Positions 34,766-43,262 of a stretch of 44,735 nucleotides of DNA are shown here, one piece after another. Below the pieces are notes generated by a model that had not been told where the DNA came from, did no database searches, and was given only the letters and a program-made list of their open reading frames with translations. The DNA lies in the NCBI GenBank assembly GCA_012032775.1, contig JAAUQO010000018.1, positions 1-44,735 on the forward strand, written 5' to 3'. Source of the stretch: Oscillochloris sp. GTDB lineage: Bacteria; Chloroflexota; Chloroflexia; Chloroflexales; Chloroflexaceae. The translations under genes were made by a program, and so were the position numbers. Within the stretch, counting starts at the first letter, position 1. The number at the start of each line of letters is the position of its first letter.

Positions 34766-35824
34766 TTATTTCCTACTCAAGCCCCGCGCCACCAGGGCAC
34801 TCAGCACCAGTGCCCCCTGCAAGACCCCGGCGATACTGCTGTCGATATTCAGCACCAGCGGCAGTTGCAGGCTCCCGACGCTGAAACAGGCAAACGCGAC
34901 GCTAACCGGCAGTACCCAGAGCGGCCGGGCGAGGGCCAGCAGCGCCACCAGTAAGCCGAGCAACCCGACCCCACTGGCGATATTCGGGATCAGTTGGTGG
35001 AACACCCCAAGCACCTGGATGGCGCCGGCAATGCCGGCCAGCGCACCACATGCAGCCAGAGCCTCGGCGCTGCGCCGATTGGCCGGCACACCCAGCCGTT
35101 CCGCCGCCGTCGCATTCAACCCGACTGCCCGTAGCTCCAGGCCCCAGCGACTGCGGGCGAGCAGCAGGCCCACCAGCGCCACACCGGCCAGGGCCAGCAG
35201 CGGGGCAAAAGGCGCCAGGCGCAATGTGCCGATCGTCGGCAACCAGAGATCGCGTGGCAACAGTTCGGTGCCCGACATCGAGGCCGAGCCGGTGCGTCGC
35301 CATGGGCCAAGCACCAGATACAGCGTAATCCCGACCGCCATGAAATTCAGGCCCAGTCCGGCGAAGATCTCGCTTACGCGTGCGCGCTGTCGCAATTGTG
35401 CCACCAACAAGGCCCAGAGTGCGCCGCTTATCGCGCCACTGCTAAACGCCAGCAACCAGAGCAATGCCGGCGGCAGCTCGGGGAACAGGCGCAACGGAAT
35501 CATCGCGCCGACCGCGCCAAGGGCTACCTGTCCCTCGATGCCCAGATTGTACAGGCCGCCGGCGAATGTCAGCGTCAGCCCACTCGCACACAACAGCAGC
35601 GGCGCCGTCAGCATCAGCATGTCGCTCAATCGCGCCGGGGTACTGAATGCGCCGAACAGCAAAATGCGGTACGCTTCCAGCAGCGACACACCGGTACTCA
35701 GCAGCGCCAGAGTTGTCAGCGCCAGCCCACCAAGCAACGGCAATCCGACCAGCGCCAACCGTTTTAGGGTCGGGTTGAGCCGAGTTGTCGGCGCCGGTTG
35801 AACATCCAGATCGCTCACTGACAT
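34766..35824 (-). CDS. BMP-type ABC transporter permease
   Basis: 352 residues, about nine helices, of the YufP/branched-chain permease-like family used with BMP binding proteins. The signature GGLYNLGIEGQVALGAVGA and SEIFAGLGLNFMAVGITLYL are present, and the cytoplasmic coupling loop is around GLNATAAERLGVP. Starts three bases after the ATPase stop with AAGGG as ribosome site inside the end of the ATPase gene, so the two are translationally coupled. Confidence 0.9.
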   Translation of the reverse strand: MSVSDLDVQPAPTTRLNPTLKRLALVGLPLLGGLALTTLALLSTGVSLLEAYRILLFGAFSTPARLSDMLMLTAPLLLCASGLTLTFAGGLYNLGIEGQVALGAVGAMIPLRLFPELPPALLWLLAFSSGAISGALWALLVAQLRQRARVSEIFAGLGLNFMAVGITLYLVLGPWRRTGSASMSGTELLPRDLWLPTIGTLRLAPFAPLLALAGVALVGLLLARSRWGLELRAVGLNATAAERLGVPANRRSAEALAACGALAGIAGAIQVLGVFHQLIPNIASGVGLLGLLVALLALARPLWVLPVSVAFACFSVGSLQLPLVLNIDSSIAGVLQGALVLSALVARGLSRK

Positions 35825-35827
35825 AGC

Positions 35828-37339
35828 TCACCCTTCAAACCCAACCCCGCCGATCAACTCGGCCAGGCGCTCGCCGCTCAGTGCCTGGCGCGGCAACAAA
35901 TCCGAGACCCGCCCGGCGAAGAAGACCAGCACATAGTCGCTGTGATCGAGAATTTCGTCCAGATCGGCTGATGCGAAGACGACACTGACTCCGGCGTCAC
36001 GGCGAGTTTTCAAGCGCTGCCAGACTGCCGCTGCCGAGGCCACATCGAGCCCGCGAGTCGGTTGTTCGCACACCAATGCCTGAATACCGTCGGGAATAAG
36101 TGCCAGTTGCGCCCGTTGCTGATTGCCGCCGGAGAGTGACGCCAACGGGCTGAGCGGCGTCGCCTTGATTGCGTAGTCGGCGATGGCTTTGCGGGCCTGA
36201 TGCTCGGCGGCACGTCGATCGGCGATTGCGCCGCCTGCTTGCAGCAGCGCAAAATGATCGCTCAGCGACAACGGGCCGACAACCCCTTCCGCCAGGCGAT
36301 CGGCGGGCAGATATTCCACCCCGGCAATGCGCATCTCGCGTGGTTCGGCATTGGTCAGATCGTGTCCGTTCAGGTGCAATCTTCCGCGTTCGGGGCGAAT
36401 CTTGCCGGCCAACAGTTGCAGCAACAATTGCTGGCCGCTGCCCTCAATCCCGGCCAGACCCACACATGCGCCGGCCGGCAAGCTCAGATCTAGATCGCGC
36501 AGCACCAGGTTATCGCGCCGCACGGTGACATGTTCCACCTGCCATGCCGGCTGTGCAGGAGGTCGCGGCTGATCAAGCGCCACGGCTGCGTCGGCCTCCT
36601 GGTGCAAGTGCGGCGCCACTCGTCCCAGCGCCTCGCCGAACATCAGGTGCAGCAGGGTTTCGCGGGTTTGCGGCATCGCCATCTGGCCTGTGCCGGCCAC
36701 CCGACCGGCCCGCAACACACTCACCGTATCGCAGATCGCCTCAACCTCGTGGAGTTTATGCGATACGAACAGCACCGTGTTTCCGGCGTTCACCAACTGG
36801 CGCACCGCCGAAAAGAGCGCCCGTACCTGGGCTGCCGTAATCCCGGTGGTCGGCTCATCGAGGATGAGTGTGCGGGCGCCGCACAGCAACAGGCGCACAA
36901 TCTCAAGTTGCTGGCGCTGTCCAACCGTGAGGGCCTGGATCGACGTATCGGGTTCAAGGGAAAACCCGAGTTTACCGGCCTGGATGATCAGCGCGTTGCG
37001 GGCTTCCTGGCGTGAGGGCAAGGCCCAGCGCGGCGCAGCACAGATCACATTCTCCAACACCGTAAAACCGGGAATATCCAGTGGCTCCTGATGAACCATC
37101 CCGACACCGGCCCGCAGCGCCGCAGCGGGATCGCCGGCCCGTAGCGGCTGCCCATCAAGGATAATCGCGCCGCTGTCGGGACGCAAAAAGCCGGCCAGCA
37201 GCTTCATCAGCGTGCTTTTACCGGCTCCATTCTCCCCCAGCACTCCGTGAACCGCGCCGCCCGCAAATGTCAGGTTCAGGCAATCGTTGGCTCGTACGGC
37301 GTCGAAGGATTTCGTCAGATCACGAACCGTAATATGCAT
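35828..37339 (-). CDS. BMP-type ABC transporter ATPase, double domain
   Basis: 503 residues with two ABC domains in tandem, as in sugar and nucleoside importers. The first has Walker A GENGAGKST, signature LTVGQRQQLEIVRLL and Walker B LILDEPTTG. The second has a degenerate Walker A (GIEGSGQQLLL), signature LSGGNQQRAQLAL and LVCEQPTRGLDVAS. Substrate in this family is usually a purine nucleoside, sometimes riboflavin or another small molecule; the sequence does not decide. The ATG at 37339 has no clear ribosome site, and a perfect hairpin lies just upstream, so its translation may depend on the gene before it. Confidence 0.93.
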   Translation of the reverse strand: MHITVRDLTKSFDAVRANDCLNLTFAGGAVHGVLGENGAGKSTLMKLLAGFLRPDSGAIILDGQPLRAGDPAAALRAGVGMVHQEPLDIPGFTVLENVICAAPRWALPSRQEARNALIIQAGKLGFSLEPDTSIQALTVGQRQQLEIVRLLLCGARTLILDEPTTGITAAQVRALFSAVRQLVNAGNTVLFVSHKLHEVEAICDTVSVLRAGRVAGTGQMAMPQTRETLLHLMFGEALGRVAPHLHQEADAAVALDQPRPPAQPAWQVEHVTVRRDNLVLRDLDLSLPAGACVGLAGIEGSGQQLLLQLLAGKIRPERGRLHLNGHDLTNAEPREMRIAGVEYLPADRLAEGVVGPLSLSDHFALLQAGGAIADRRAAEHQARKAIADYAIKATPLSPLASLSGGNQQRAQLALIPDGIQALVCEQPTRGLDVASAAAVWQRLKTRRDAGVSVVFASADLDEILDHSDYVLVFFAGRVSDLLPRQALSGERLAELIGGVGFEG

Positions 37340-37349
37340 AATGTCACGA

Positions 37350-37384
37350 GTTACGCGGGCGCCTGTTTAGACGGCCCGCGTAAC
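37350..37384 (-). repeat. Perfect inverted repeat between binding protein and ATPase genes
   Basis: GTTACGCGGGC (37350-37360) pairs perfectly with GCCCGCGTAAC (37374-37384), 11 bp, 13-base loop. It ends ten bases before the ATPase start. Such structures often protect the upstream binding-protein message. A second, imperfect hairpin occupies about 37400-37440. Confidence 0.6.
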
Positions 37385-37459
37385 GAGATTGATCTGCTGT
37401 TGTTGGTGTGTGCTGGCGGCTTGCCCGCCAACAAAACACCGGGATAATGACTTCTGCGG

Positions 37460-38701
37460 CTATGGCGCGCTCTGGCCATCGATCCCGGCCAACAGTTGCT
37501 CGGTATACCAGACCTGCTCGTCGCTGGCGGTTGCGTCCTCAGCCACAAAGGTGCTGCCGTCCTGGTAGTTCAGCGGCCCGCTGAACAGATTCAGCCCCCC
37601 GGCGAGCGCCTGCTTGAACTCATTCAACGAAGCCGCATTCTCGGCAGTCAGAGCCGGCCCATCGACAAAGCCGATCATGCTGCTGTCGATATCGTTCAAG
37701 TTCTCCCAGTTCGGCCCGACCCATTCCCAGCCCTGCTCCCAACTGCCGTTGCGGGCGCTCTCGATAATCCGCAGATAGTCCGGCCCCCAATTGAAGAACG
37801 GCACCCCCAGGCAGACAGCCTCGCCCTGAGCGCAGGCTTCGCGGAAGTCGTAGGGTACGGCCCAGACCGTTTTACCGGCTTCGGTGGCCTTGTTGGCCTC
37901 GACAATCCCCTCGGTGGTATCGATCCCCGAGACGATCACATCGTAGCCCTCGTTGATGAAATCATTCGCCACTTTGGTCGGATCAAGCGTGACGCCGGGG
38001 ATGTTGAACCAGAACCCGATCCAGGTGACCTTAAATGCCAGGCTGTCGGCGGGTTGGCCGCGATACGTCTCCCAGCAGTGGCGCGCACCAAGATAGGTCG
38101 CATTCACCAACCGGCGCGTTTCGGGGTCGATCAGTGCGCCAAGATACGCGATCCGGCCGCTTTCGCTCTGCAATGCGGCGGCGCAGCCGGCCATCATTTT
38201 GCCGTACTCCATACGGCCCATCAGATTATGCACATTCGGCGGCGCCTCGCCGCTCAGTACTTTGTCGCCGGAGGCATGGATAAAGTAGACATCGGGATGG
38301 GATTCCGCAGCGAGACTGGTGCCGTCGGCGAACTCGGCCGAGTTCGTGATCACGAACTGCGCGCCCTGACTGATCAACTCCTCGACCGCCTGCTCAACCT
38401 GCACATTCGGCCGATCGGCCGGATTGACTTTGTCGATGTAGATAAAGCGCGTGTTCGGCACTTTCGCCTCGACATACTTCGCCGAGTCGTAGTGGGCCTG
38501 ATTCCAGCCGCCGTCGTTAATCGGCCCGACCAACACCATCCCGAAGACGTACTCTGCGTCGCTCGCGGCGGGCGCGGCCGGCTCAGCGCTAGGTGCTGCC
38601 GGTTCCGGCGATGGGCCGCCGGACGCAGGCGCACTACCACAACCTGCCAGCACAACGCTGAGCAGCACCAGTATCCCGACCCAGAACAGCTTCCGGTTCA
38701 T
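37460..38701 (-). CDS. BMP-family substrate-binding lipoprotein
   Basis: 413 residues. A lipoprotein signal peptide ends in VVLAGC (lipid Cys at residue 21), then a Pro/Ala/Ser linker, then a periplasmic-binding fold of the BMP/PnrA family: FGMVLVGPINDGGWNQAHY, EELISQGAQFVITNSAEFAD, DVIVSGIDTTEGIVEANKA. It captures the substrate for the ATPase and permeases encoded downstream. Known relatives bind purine nucleosides, but others bind different small molecules. The ATG at 38701 (MNRKLF) has AGGAGAG at good spacing. An intrinsic terminator lies between its promoter and this start. Confidence 0.92.
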   Translation of the reverse strand: MNRKLFWVGILVLLSVVLAGCGSAPASGGPSPEPAAPSAEPAAPAASDAEYVFGMVLVGPINDGGWNQAHYDSAKYVEAKVPNTRFIYIDKVNPADRPNVQVEQAVEELISQGAQFVITNSAEFADGTSLAAESHPDVYFIHASGDKVLSGEAPPNVHNLMGRMEYGKMMAGCAAALQSESGRIAYLGALIDPETRRLVNATYLGARHCWETYRGQPADSLAFKVTWIGFWFNIPGVTLDPTKVANDFINEGYDVIVSGIDTTEGIVEANKATEAGKTVWAVPYDFREACAQGEAVCLGVPFFNWGPDYLRIIESARNGSWEQGWEWVGPNWENLNDIDSSMIGFVDGPALTAENAASLNEFKQALAGGLNLFSGPLNYQDGSTFVAEDATASDEQVWYTEQLLAGIDGQSAP

Positions 38702-38876
38702 CCAGTTCTCTCCTGTAAGTATCTGTACTGCGGACAAAAAAAAGCACGACCGTCACGTTGGAGTGCGTGACTAGCCATGCTGGGTAAGAGCGCGCACAAA
38801 CACAAGTCCTGGTCGAGGTTCATTCCCCGAAAGCCGCGCCGCTTTTCTGAAAGTATTAAGTTTACGTTAACCCTGT
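38702..38876 (-). promoter_or_regulatory. Long leader with internal terminator: candidate riboswitch or attenuator
   Basis: From the predicted transcription start to the start codon is about 175 bases, with no gene. The leader contains a five-base hairpin (CGGGG-AATGAA-CCTCG) and then the terminator at 38736-38781. GTGCG, about 20 bases before the terminator, can pair with CGCAC in its loop and so could act as an anti-terminator (inference). I could not match the sequence to any riboswitch class I know. Confidence 0.5.
38736..38781 (-). terminator. Intrinsic terminator inside the leader of the BMP operon
   Basis: On the minus strand AGCATG pairs with CGTGCT and GTCACG with CGTGAC, with an eight-base loop, followed directly by eight U. 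It ends 35 bases before the start codon of the binding-protein gene. No other minus-strand gene lies upstream, so the terminator can only act on the leader of this operon. Confidence 0.7.
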
Positions 38877-38882
38877 AAGCGT

Positions 38883-38911
38883 AGTATAGAAGAAGCAGTT
38901 CAGTTTGTCAA
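38883..38911 (-). promoter_or_regulatory. Sigma70 promoter of the BMP importer operon
   Basis: A perfect TTGACA (38906-38911) and a TATACT (38883-38888) separated by exactly 17 bases, on the minus strand. Confidence 0.75.
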
Positions 38912-38970
38912 ATGGGATAATGTGCGGGTGTGCTTGCCCATGCAGCGGGCAAACGACACCGGAACTACGC

Positions 38971-38976
38971 TACAAT
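38971..38976 (+). promoter_or_regulatory. Possible -10 box for the DUF58 gene
   Basis: TACAAT in GCTACAATAC, 49 bases before the ATG at 39026. The same ten bases precede the gene at 9556. Confidence 0.35.
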
Positions 38977-39025
38977 ACGGCCAATTCGTCGCGCTGATCC
39001 CGGCGCCTGCCTGCGAGCCAAGTTT

Positions 39026-40360
39026 ATGCTACCCACGCCGCGTTTGTTGATCCTGTTGCTGTTGGCCGCCCCGCTGATCGCCGGCGCCGCACTGGCGGCT
39101 CCGCTCCTCTGGTTGGCGCTGTTCTACCTGGCGATTGTGTTCGCCGTCGTGATCAGCGATATTGTTATGACGCCGCCGCCCGAGGTGATCGAGTTGGAAC
39201 GGGTTCACGACAGCAAATTATCGTTGGGTGCGCCCAACCTGATCACGATTATTCTCGCCAACGGCAGCCCGCGCCGGCTGCGCTTCGTGCTGCGCGACGA
39301 ATATCCGTACGAGTTTCCAAGTGATGCGACATTGCTCAATGGTGAGTTGCCGCCCTACGATATTGCCGAAGCACGCTACCATTTGCGGCCCCTGCGCCGC
39401 GGCGATTATGCCTTTGGTGATCTGGTGTTACGCTATCGTGGTGTGCTGGGGACGATTATCAGGCAGGCGCACTATCCTGCCGCCGCACAGGTGAAGGTCT
39501 ATCCCAACCTGCTTGAGGTGCGCAAGTACGATCTGCTGGCCCGCAAAAACATGCTCTTTGAGATCGGCCTGCGGCCGGCGCGAGTCTATGGTCAGGGCGG
39601 CGAGTTCGAGCGGCTGCGCGATTATACGCCCGATGACGAGTTTCGCCGGATCAATTGGAAGGCGACCGCCCGGCGCGGCAAACCAATCGCGGCCGAGTAT
39701 GAGACCGAGCGCAGCCAGCATGTGGTCTGTTTGCTCGATACCGGCCGCCTGATGGCCCCGCCGGTCGGCGATCCGGCTCAGCCCGACAGCCCCGGCCTGG
39801 CCCGGCTGGATTATGTTATCAACACCGCCCTGTTGCTCAGCTATGTAGCGGCGCTCAAGGGTGATTATGTCGGCCTGCTGAGTTTCGCCGACAATGTCGG
39901 CACATACCTGGAGCCGCGTCGCGGCCGGGCGCAATTCCAGCACATGCTTGAAGCATTGTATGCGGTGCAGGCCCAACCGGTTGAAGCCGATCATGCCACC
40001 GCCCTGACCTACCTTAGCCTGAAGCAGAAGCGGCGCAGCCTGGTATTAATCTTCACCGATCTGGTTACGCTCGATGCCGCTCGGCCGCTGCTGGCCCACA
40101 CCGCACGCCTGGCGCGCCGGCACCTGCCGATCGTGGTCACCATCGCCGACCCGAATACTGCGGCCCTGGCCGGCAAGCCCGTGAGCGACGGTAATGCGCT
40201 TTATCGCCGGGCGGTTGCCGAGCAATTAATCGACGAACGGCGGGTGATTCTGGATACGTTGCAGCGCAGTGGTGTGCTGACGATCGATGTTCCCGCCGAC
40301 AAATTGACCATCTCGGTGGTAAATACGTATCTGCGTCTCAAAGCGCAGAATCGACTATAG
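39026..40360 (+). CDS. DUF58 domain membrane protein
   Basis: 444 residues. Two N-terminal helices (residues 5-45), a beta-rich segment, then the DUF58 signature EFERLRDYTPDDEFRRINWK followed by TARRGKPIAAEYE, and a vWA-like domain (VVCLLDTGRLM, VLIFTDLV). DUF58 proteins usually occur with a MoxR AAA ATPase in gene clusters for complex maturation, but no moxR is adjacent here. The ATG at 39026 immediately precedes the first helix; no ribosome site is visible, so the start may be a weak one. Function unknown. Confidence 0.9.
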   Translation: MLPTPRLLILLLLAAPLIAGAALAAPLLWLALFYLAIVFAVVISDIVMTPPPEVIELERVHDSKLSLGAPNLITIILANGSPRRLRFVLRDEYPYEFPSDATLLNGELPPYDIAEARYHLRPLRRGDYAFGDLVLRYRGVLGTIIRQAHYPAAAQVKVYPNLLEVRKYDLLARKNMLFEIGLRPARVYGQGGEFERLRDYTPDDEFRRINWKATARRGKPIAAEYETERSQHVVCLLDTGRLMAPPVGDPAQPDSPGLARLDYVINTALLLSYVAALKGDYVGLLSFADNVGTYLEPRRGRAQFQHMLEALYAVQAQPVEADHATALTYLSLKQKRRSLVLIFTDLVTLDAARPLLAHTARLARRHLPIVVTIADPNTAALAGKPVSDGNALYRRAVAEQLIDERRVILDTLQRSGVLTIDVPADKLTISVVNTYLRLKAQNRL

Positions 40361-40401
40361 TGCGCTGCCCGAAGCTGTGGCTTGCAACGACATTTGGGTA
40401 G

Positions 40402-40428
40402 TGCTGCAATGCGGAATGCATTGCAGCA
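40402..40428 (+). repeat. Perfect palindrome TGCTGCAATGC
   Basis: TGCTGCAATGC-ggaat-GCATTGCAGCA is an 11-bp perfect hairpin 42 bases past the DUF58 stop. It belongs to the GCAATGC-rich words seen elsewhere in the window and could end the DUF58 transcript. Confidence 0.6.
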
Positions 40429-40465
40429 AATCCGCATTCGTATTGAGCATCGGCAAGGAGAAACT

Positions 40466-41227
40466 ATGACCGAGCACACTTCAAAAGGCACCCTGATCAT
40501 TACCGGCGGCAGTCGTGGGATCGGCGCGGCGACGGCGAAACTCGCCGGTTTACAGGGGTATGCGGTGGCGCTGAGTTATATCGAGGACGTAGTTGCGGCC
40601 GATGCGGTGGTGGCGGCGATTGCAGCGGCGGGCGGCCGGGCGATCGCCGTTCCCGCCGATGTCGCGGTCGAGGCCGATGTGGTGCATCTGTTCACGGTTG
40701 CCGAGCGTGAATTAGGGCCGATCGGCGGGTTGGTGAACAACGCCGCAATAACCGGCGGCACCTCGCGCGTGGAAGATGTTTCGGCCACAATGCTGGCCTG
40801 GTTGTGGGCGGTGAACCTGACCGGCAGCATCATCTGCGCCCGCGAGGCGGTGAAGCGCATGTCAACCGCCCACGGTGGTGCGGGCGGTGCGATCGTCAAC
40901 CTATCATCATTGGCGGCGAAACTGGGTAGCGCCGGCGAATGGGTGCATTACGCCGCCAGCAAAGGCGCGATCAACACCTTCACGATCGGCCTGGCCCGCG
41001 AAGTTGCGGCGCAAGGCATTCGGGTGAACGCAGTCGCACCGGGCTTGATCCGCACCGATATCCACGCCCGCAACGGCATGCCCGATCGAGTTGAACGACT
41101 GGCGTCGGGTGTCCCGATGCGACGCGCCGGCAGCGCCGCCGAGGCCGCCGAGGCGGTGGTCTGGCTACTCTCGCCGGCCGCATCCTATGTTACCGGCACG
41201 ATCCTGGAGGTCGGCGGCGGCAGGTAG
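40466..41227 (+). CDS. Short-chain dehydrogenase/reductase
   Basis: 253 residues of the classical SDR family, Rossmann fold. Cofactor site TGGSRGIGAATAK, NNAA motif in GLVNNAAITGG, catalytic Ser in IVNLSSLAAKLG and Tyr/Lys in VHYAASKGAINT. C-terminal PAASYVTGTILEVGGGR is intact. Most SDRs of this type use NAD(P) on a 3-keto/hydroxy substrate; the substrate is not decided. The ATG at 40466 has AAGGAG six bases upstream. Convergent with the HD-GYP gene; a strong terminator lies between. Confidence 0.93.
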   Translation: MTEHTSKGTLIITGGSRGIGAATAKLAGLQGYAVALSYIEDVVAADAVVAAIAAAGGRAIAVPADVAVEADVVHLFTVAERELGPIGGLVNNAAITGGTSRVEDVSATMLAWLWAVNLTGSIICAREAVKRMSTAHGGAGGAIVNLSSLAAKLGSAGEWVHYAASKGAINTFTIGLAREVAAQGIRVNAVAPGLIRTDIHARNGMPDRVERLASGVPMRRAGSAAEAAEAVVWLLSPAASYVTGTILEVGGGR

Positions 41228-41249
41228 GAATGGCGTCGTCCATGCATAA

Positions 41250-41284
41250 GGGCGCAGCATCGCACACTATGCGATGCTGCGCCC
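41250..41284. terminator. Bidirectional terminator between convergent genes
   Basis: GGGCGCAGCATCGC pairs perfectly with GCGATGCTGCGCCC (14 bp, seven-base loop). It lies 22 bases after the SDR stop and 21 bases after the HD-GYP stop. Confidence 0.65.
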
Positions 41285-41305
41285 CATAAATCGCTGTCGG
41301 CCGGG

Positions 41306-42361
41306 CTACGCAGCCACGGCGGCCGTCGCCTGACGATACTGCACCACCTCGAAAAATGCGGCCACCACAGCCGGATCGAAAAGCCGGCCGGAATCGCTGT
41401 GGATCTGTTCCAGCGCTCGGTCGATCGGCCAGGCCGCCTTGTAGGGCCGGGCATGAATCAGCGCGTCGAAGACATCGGCCACCGCAACAATCCGGCCGAC
41501 CAGCGGGATCTGTTCGCCGGCGAGACCAAGCGGATAGCCGGAGCCGTCCCAACGCTCGTGGTGCGAACGGGCGATCTGTTCGGCGAACTGGATCACCTTC
41601 GAATGCCCGTCGGCCAGCAAGTCGGCGCCGATCGTCGTGTGCAGCTTGATCAGATCGTATTCTTCGGCCGTAAGTGCGCCGGGCTTGCGCAAGATGATAT
41701 CGGGAATGCCGATTTTTCCGGCGTCGTGGAGTGGGGCGGCAAGCCGGATCAACTCCACCTCATCGGCGGGCACACCGAGGGCGGCCGCAATGCGGGCCGA
41801 CAGATCGCCGACCCGGCGCGTATGCTCGCCGGTTTCGTCGTCGCGGTACTCGACTGCGCGGGCCAGACGTTGCAGCATTTCCAGCCGCGATTGCTCCAGT
41901 TCCTGGGTGCGCTCGGCCACTAAAGCCTGCAACTGCTCGTTGTGACGCGCCAACTCCAGGTGTAAGAAACGAATCTCCAACTGACTGCGAATACGCAACA
42001 AGAGTTCAACAATATCGATCGGTTTGGTGACAAAATCACGGGCGCCGGCGGCCAATGCGCGGCGTTTGGCGTCACGCGTAATATCGGCCGTGAGCATCAC
42101 GACCGGCAGGTAGATTCCTGATGGGATGCGGCTCTGGATTTGATCGAGTACCTCAAAGCCGTCCAGATCCGGCATATGCAGATCAAGCAGCACCAGATCG
42201 GGCTGAAAATCAACGAACTGCTCCAGTGCCTGCTGCGGGCTCGAGATCCCGCGCAGTTGATGGTAGCCGTGCTGACGCAAAAGATCCTCGATCAGACGAA
42301 CATTTTGGAGCTGATCGTCGATAATCAAGATTCGCGCATGCAGCAGCAGCGAAATATCCAT
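41306..42361 (-). CDS. Response regulator with HD-GYP domain
   Basis: 351 residues. A receiver domain (1-125) has the acidic pair in IIDDQLQ, the phospho-Asp in [14 protein letters not shown] and the Lys in [11 protein letters not shown] coiled coil follows, then an HD-GYP domain (about 170-345) with [39 protein letters not shown] and VADVFDAL, the pattern of cyclic di-GMP phosphodiesterases. All metal-binding residues appear present, so it should degrade c-di-GMP upon phosphorylation (family knowledge). The ATG at 42361 has GGAGG six bases upstream. The histidine kinase at 11255 is far away and pairing is not implied. Confidence 0.94.
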   Translation of the reverse strand: MDISLLLHARILIIDDQLQNVRLIEDLLRQHGYHQLRGISSPQQALEQFVDFQPDLVLLDLHMPDLDGFEVLDQIQSRIPSGIYLPVVMLTADITRDAKRRALAAGARDFVTKPIDIVELLLRIRSQLEIRFLHLELARHNEQLQALVAERTQELEQSRLEMLQRLARAVEYRDDETGEHTRRVGDLSARIAAALGVPADEVELIRLAAPLHDAGKIGIPDIILRKPGALTAEEYDLIKLHTTIGADLLADGHSKVIQFAEQIARSHHERWDGSGYPLGLAGEQIPLVGRIVAVADVFDALIHARPYKAAWPIDRALEQIHSDSGRLFDPAVVAAFFEVVQYRQATAAVAA

Positions 42362-42497
42362 GCGAACCTCCGGCTCGGACGCCTGATTCGGATTGCACAA
42401 TGGGGTGTCACGGCGCATGTGTCTGATATCGTAGCGTATCATCTCCCCGCAACCACGAAAGCACGGTGCAAGGCCTTCAAAGATAGCAAATATGTTC

Positions 42498-42526
42498 TTG
42501 ACGCCTGCAATAACCTCTGCTATACT
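42498..42526 (+). promoter_or_regulatory. Sigma70 promoter of the 42564 gene
   Basis: TTGACG (42498-42503), 17-base spacer and TATACT (42521-42526) with the extended -10 TGC. It is 38 bases before the ATG. Confidence 0.75.
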
Positions 42527-42563
42527 TTAGCACAAACGAGCGAACGGAAGAGGGAGGCAGCAT

Positions 42564-43091
42564 ATGGCGGTCACAAGTCGTGAACTTCGCAATGATCGAC
42601 GGTCCCAGGTAGGTATGCCGACGGTAAAGATGGGGTCGGTGGCATATATTGTGACAGGCCTGCTGGCACTCCTGGCACTGTACGTCCTACTCAGCAGTGT
42701 GGTGGATTGGAGCCGGGTCGTGATGGACGATATGCGATTCGGGCGCCCACGCACCTTTCACCTGACGGCGAATGTTGGGCGCGCCGAAGAGGCGAACGCG
42801 CCGACGCATCTGATCGCGATGAATCTCGATCGCCAGGTGGTGATCCTGGAGATCCCCGGCGGCGATTCGACCAAAACCCGTGCTTTGCCGGGGCCGTATC
42901 TGTTCGGCGCCGGCGAGGATCTCACCCCGGTGACGATGCGTCTCGCCGATGTCAACAGCGATAGCGCACCCGATCTGGTGGTTCGGGTAAAAGATGAAGA
43001 GATGATCTATATGAATCGCGACAACGCTTTTCAGCTGATCACCGCCGAAGAGCGTCAGCAGTTGATCCAGGCCGGTACGACTAATCCCTGA
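42564..43091 (+). CDS. Single-helix membrane protein with Asp-rich loop
   Basis: 175 residues: short basic N-terminus, one transmembrane helix (residues about 27-48, YIVTGLLALLALYVLLSSVV), then a mostly beta soluble part. LADVNSDSAPDLVVRV resembles a single FG-GAP/VCBS-type calcium loop (DxNxDxxPD). The C-terminus (ITAEERQQLIQAG) is helical. I know no named family. A consensus promoter, GGGAGG ribosome site and downstream hairpin show that it is a real one-gene unit. Confidence 0.75.
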   Translation: MAVTSRELRNDRRSQVGMPTVKMGSVAYIVTGLLALLALYVLLSSVVDWSRVVMDDMRFGRPRTFHLTANVGRAEEANAPTHLIAMNLDRQVVILEIPGGDSTKTRALPGPYLFGAGEDLTPVTMRLADVNSDSAPDLVVRVKDEEMIYMNRDNAFQLITAEERQQLIQAGTTNP

Positions 43092-43122
43092 GTATCCTGC
43101 GCTCGCTTTCCTCCCTCGGTGT

Positions 43123-43150
43123 ACGCCGTCGCATCTGAATGCGGCGGCGT
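43123..43150 (+). terminator. Hairpin after the 42564 gene
   Basis: ACGCCGTCGCAT-ctga-ATGCGGCGGCGT gives a 12-bp stem with one G-U pair, 31 bases past the stop and followed by CTTG. Only a partial U tract. Confidence 0.5.
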
Positions 43151-43262
43151 CTTGCATGCCGCGGCGAACCCTGCGATATGATGGAGCCGGCCGGACTACG
43201 TGTTGTGGCGGCTTATGGTACAGTGTAGGCCAGCCCCCGAACATTTACTGAGCGAGGAGACC

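Noticed and set aside
38736..38781. Leader hairpin as terminator for a plus-strand transcript
   Set aside because: On the plus strand the hairpin is preceded by A residues and not followed by a U tract, and no plus-strand gene ends nearby.
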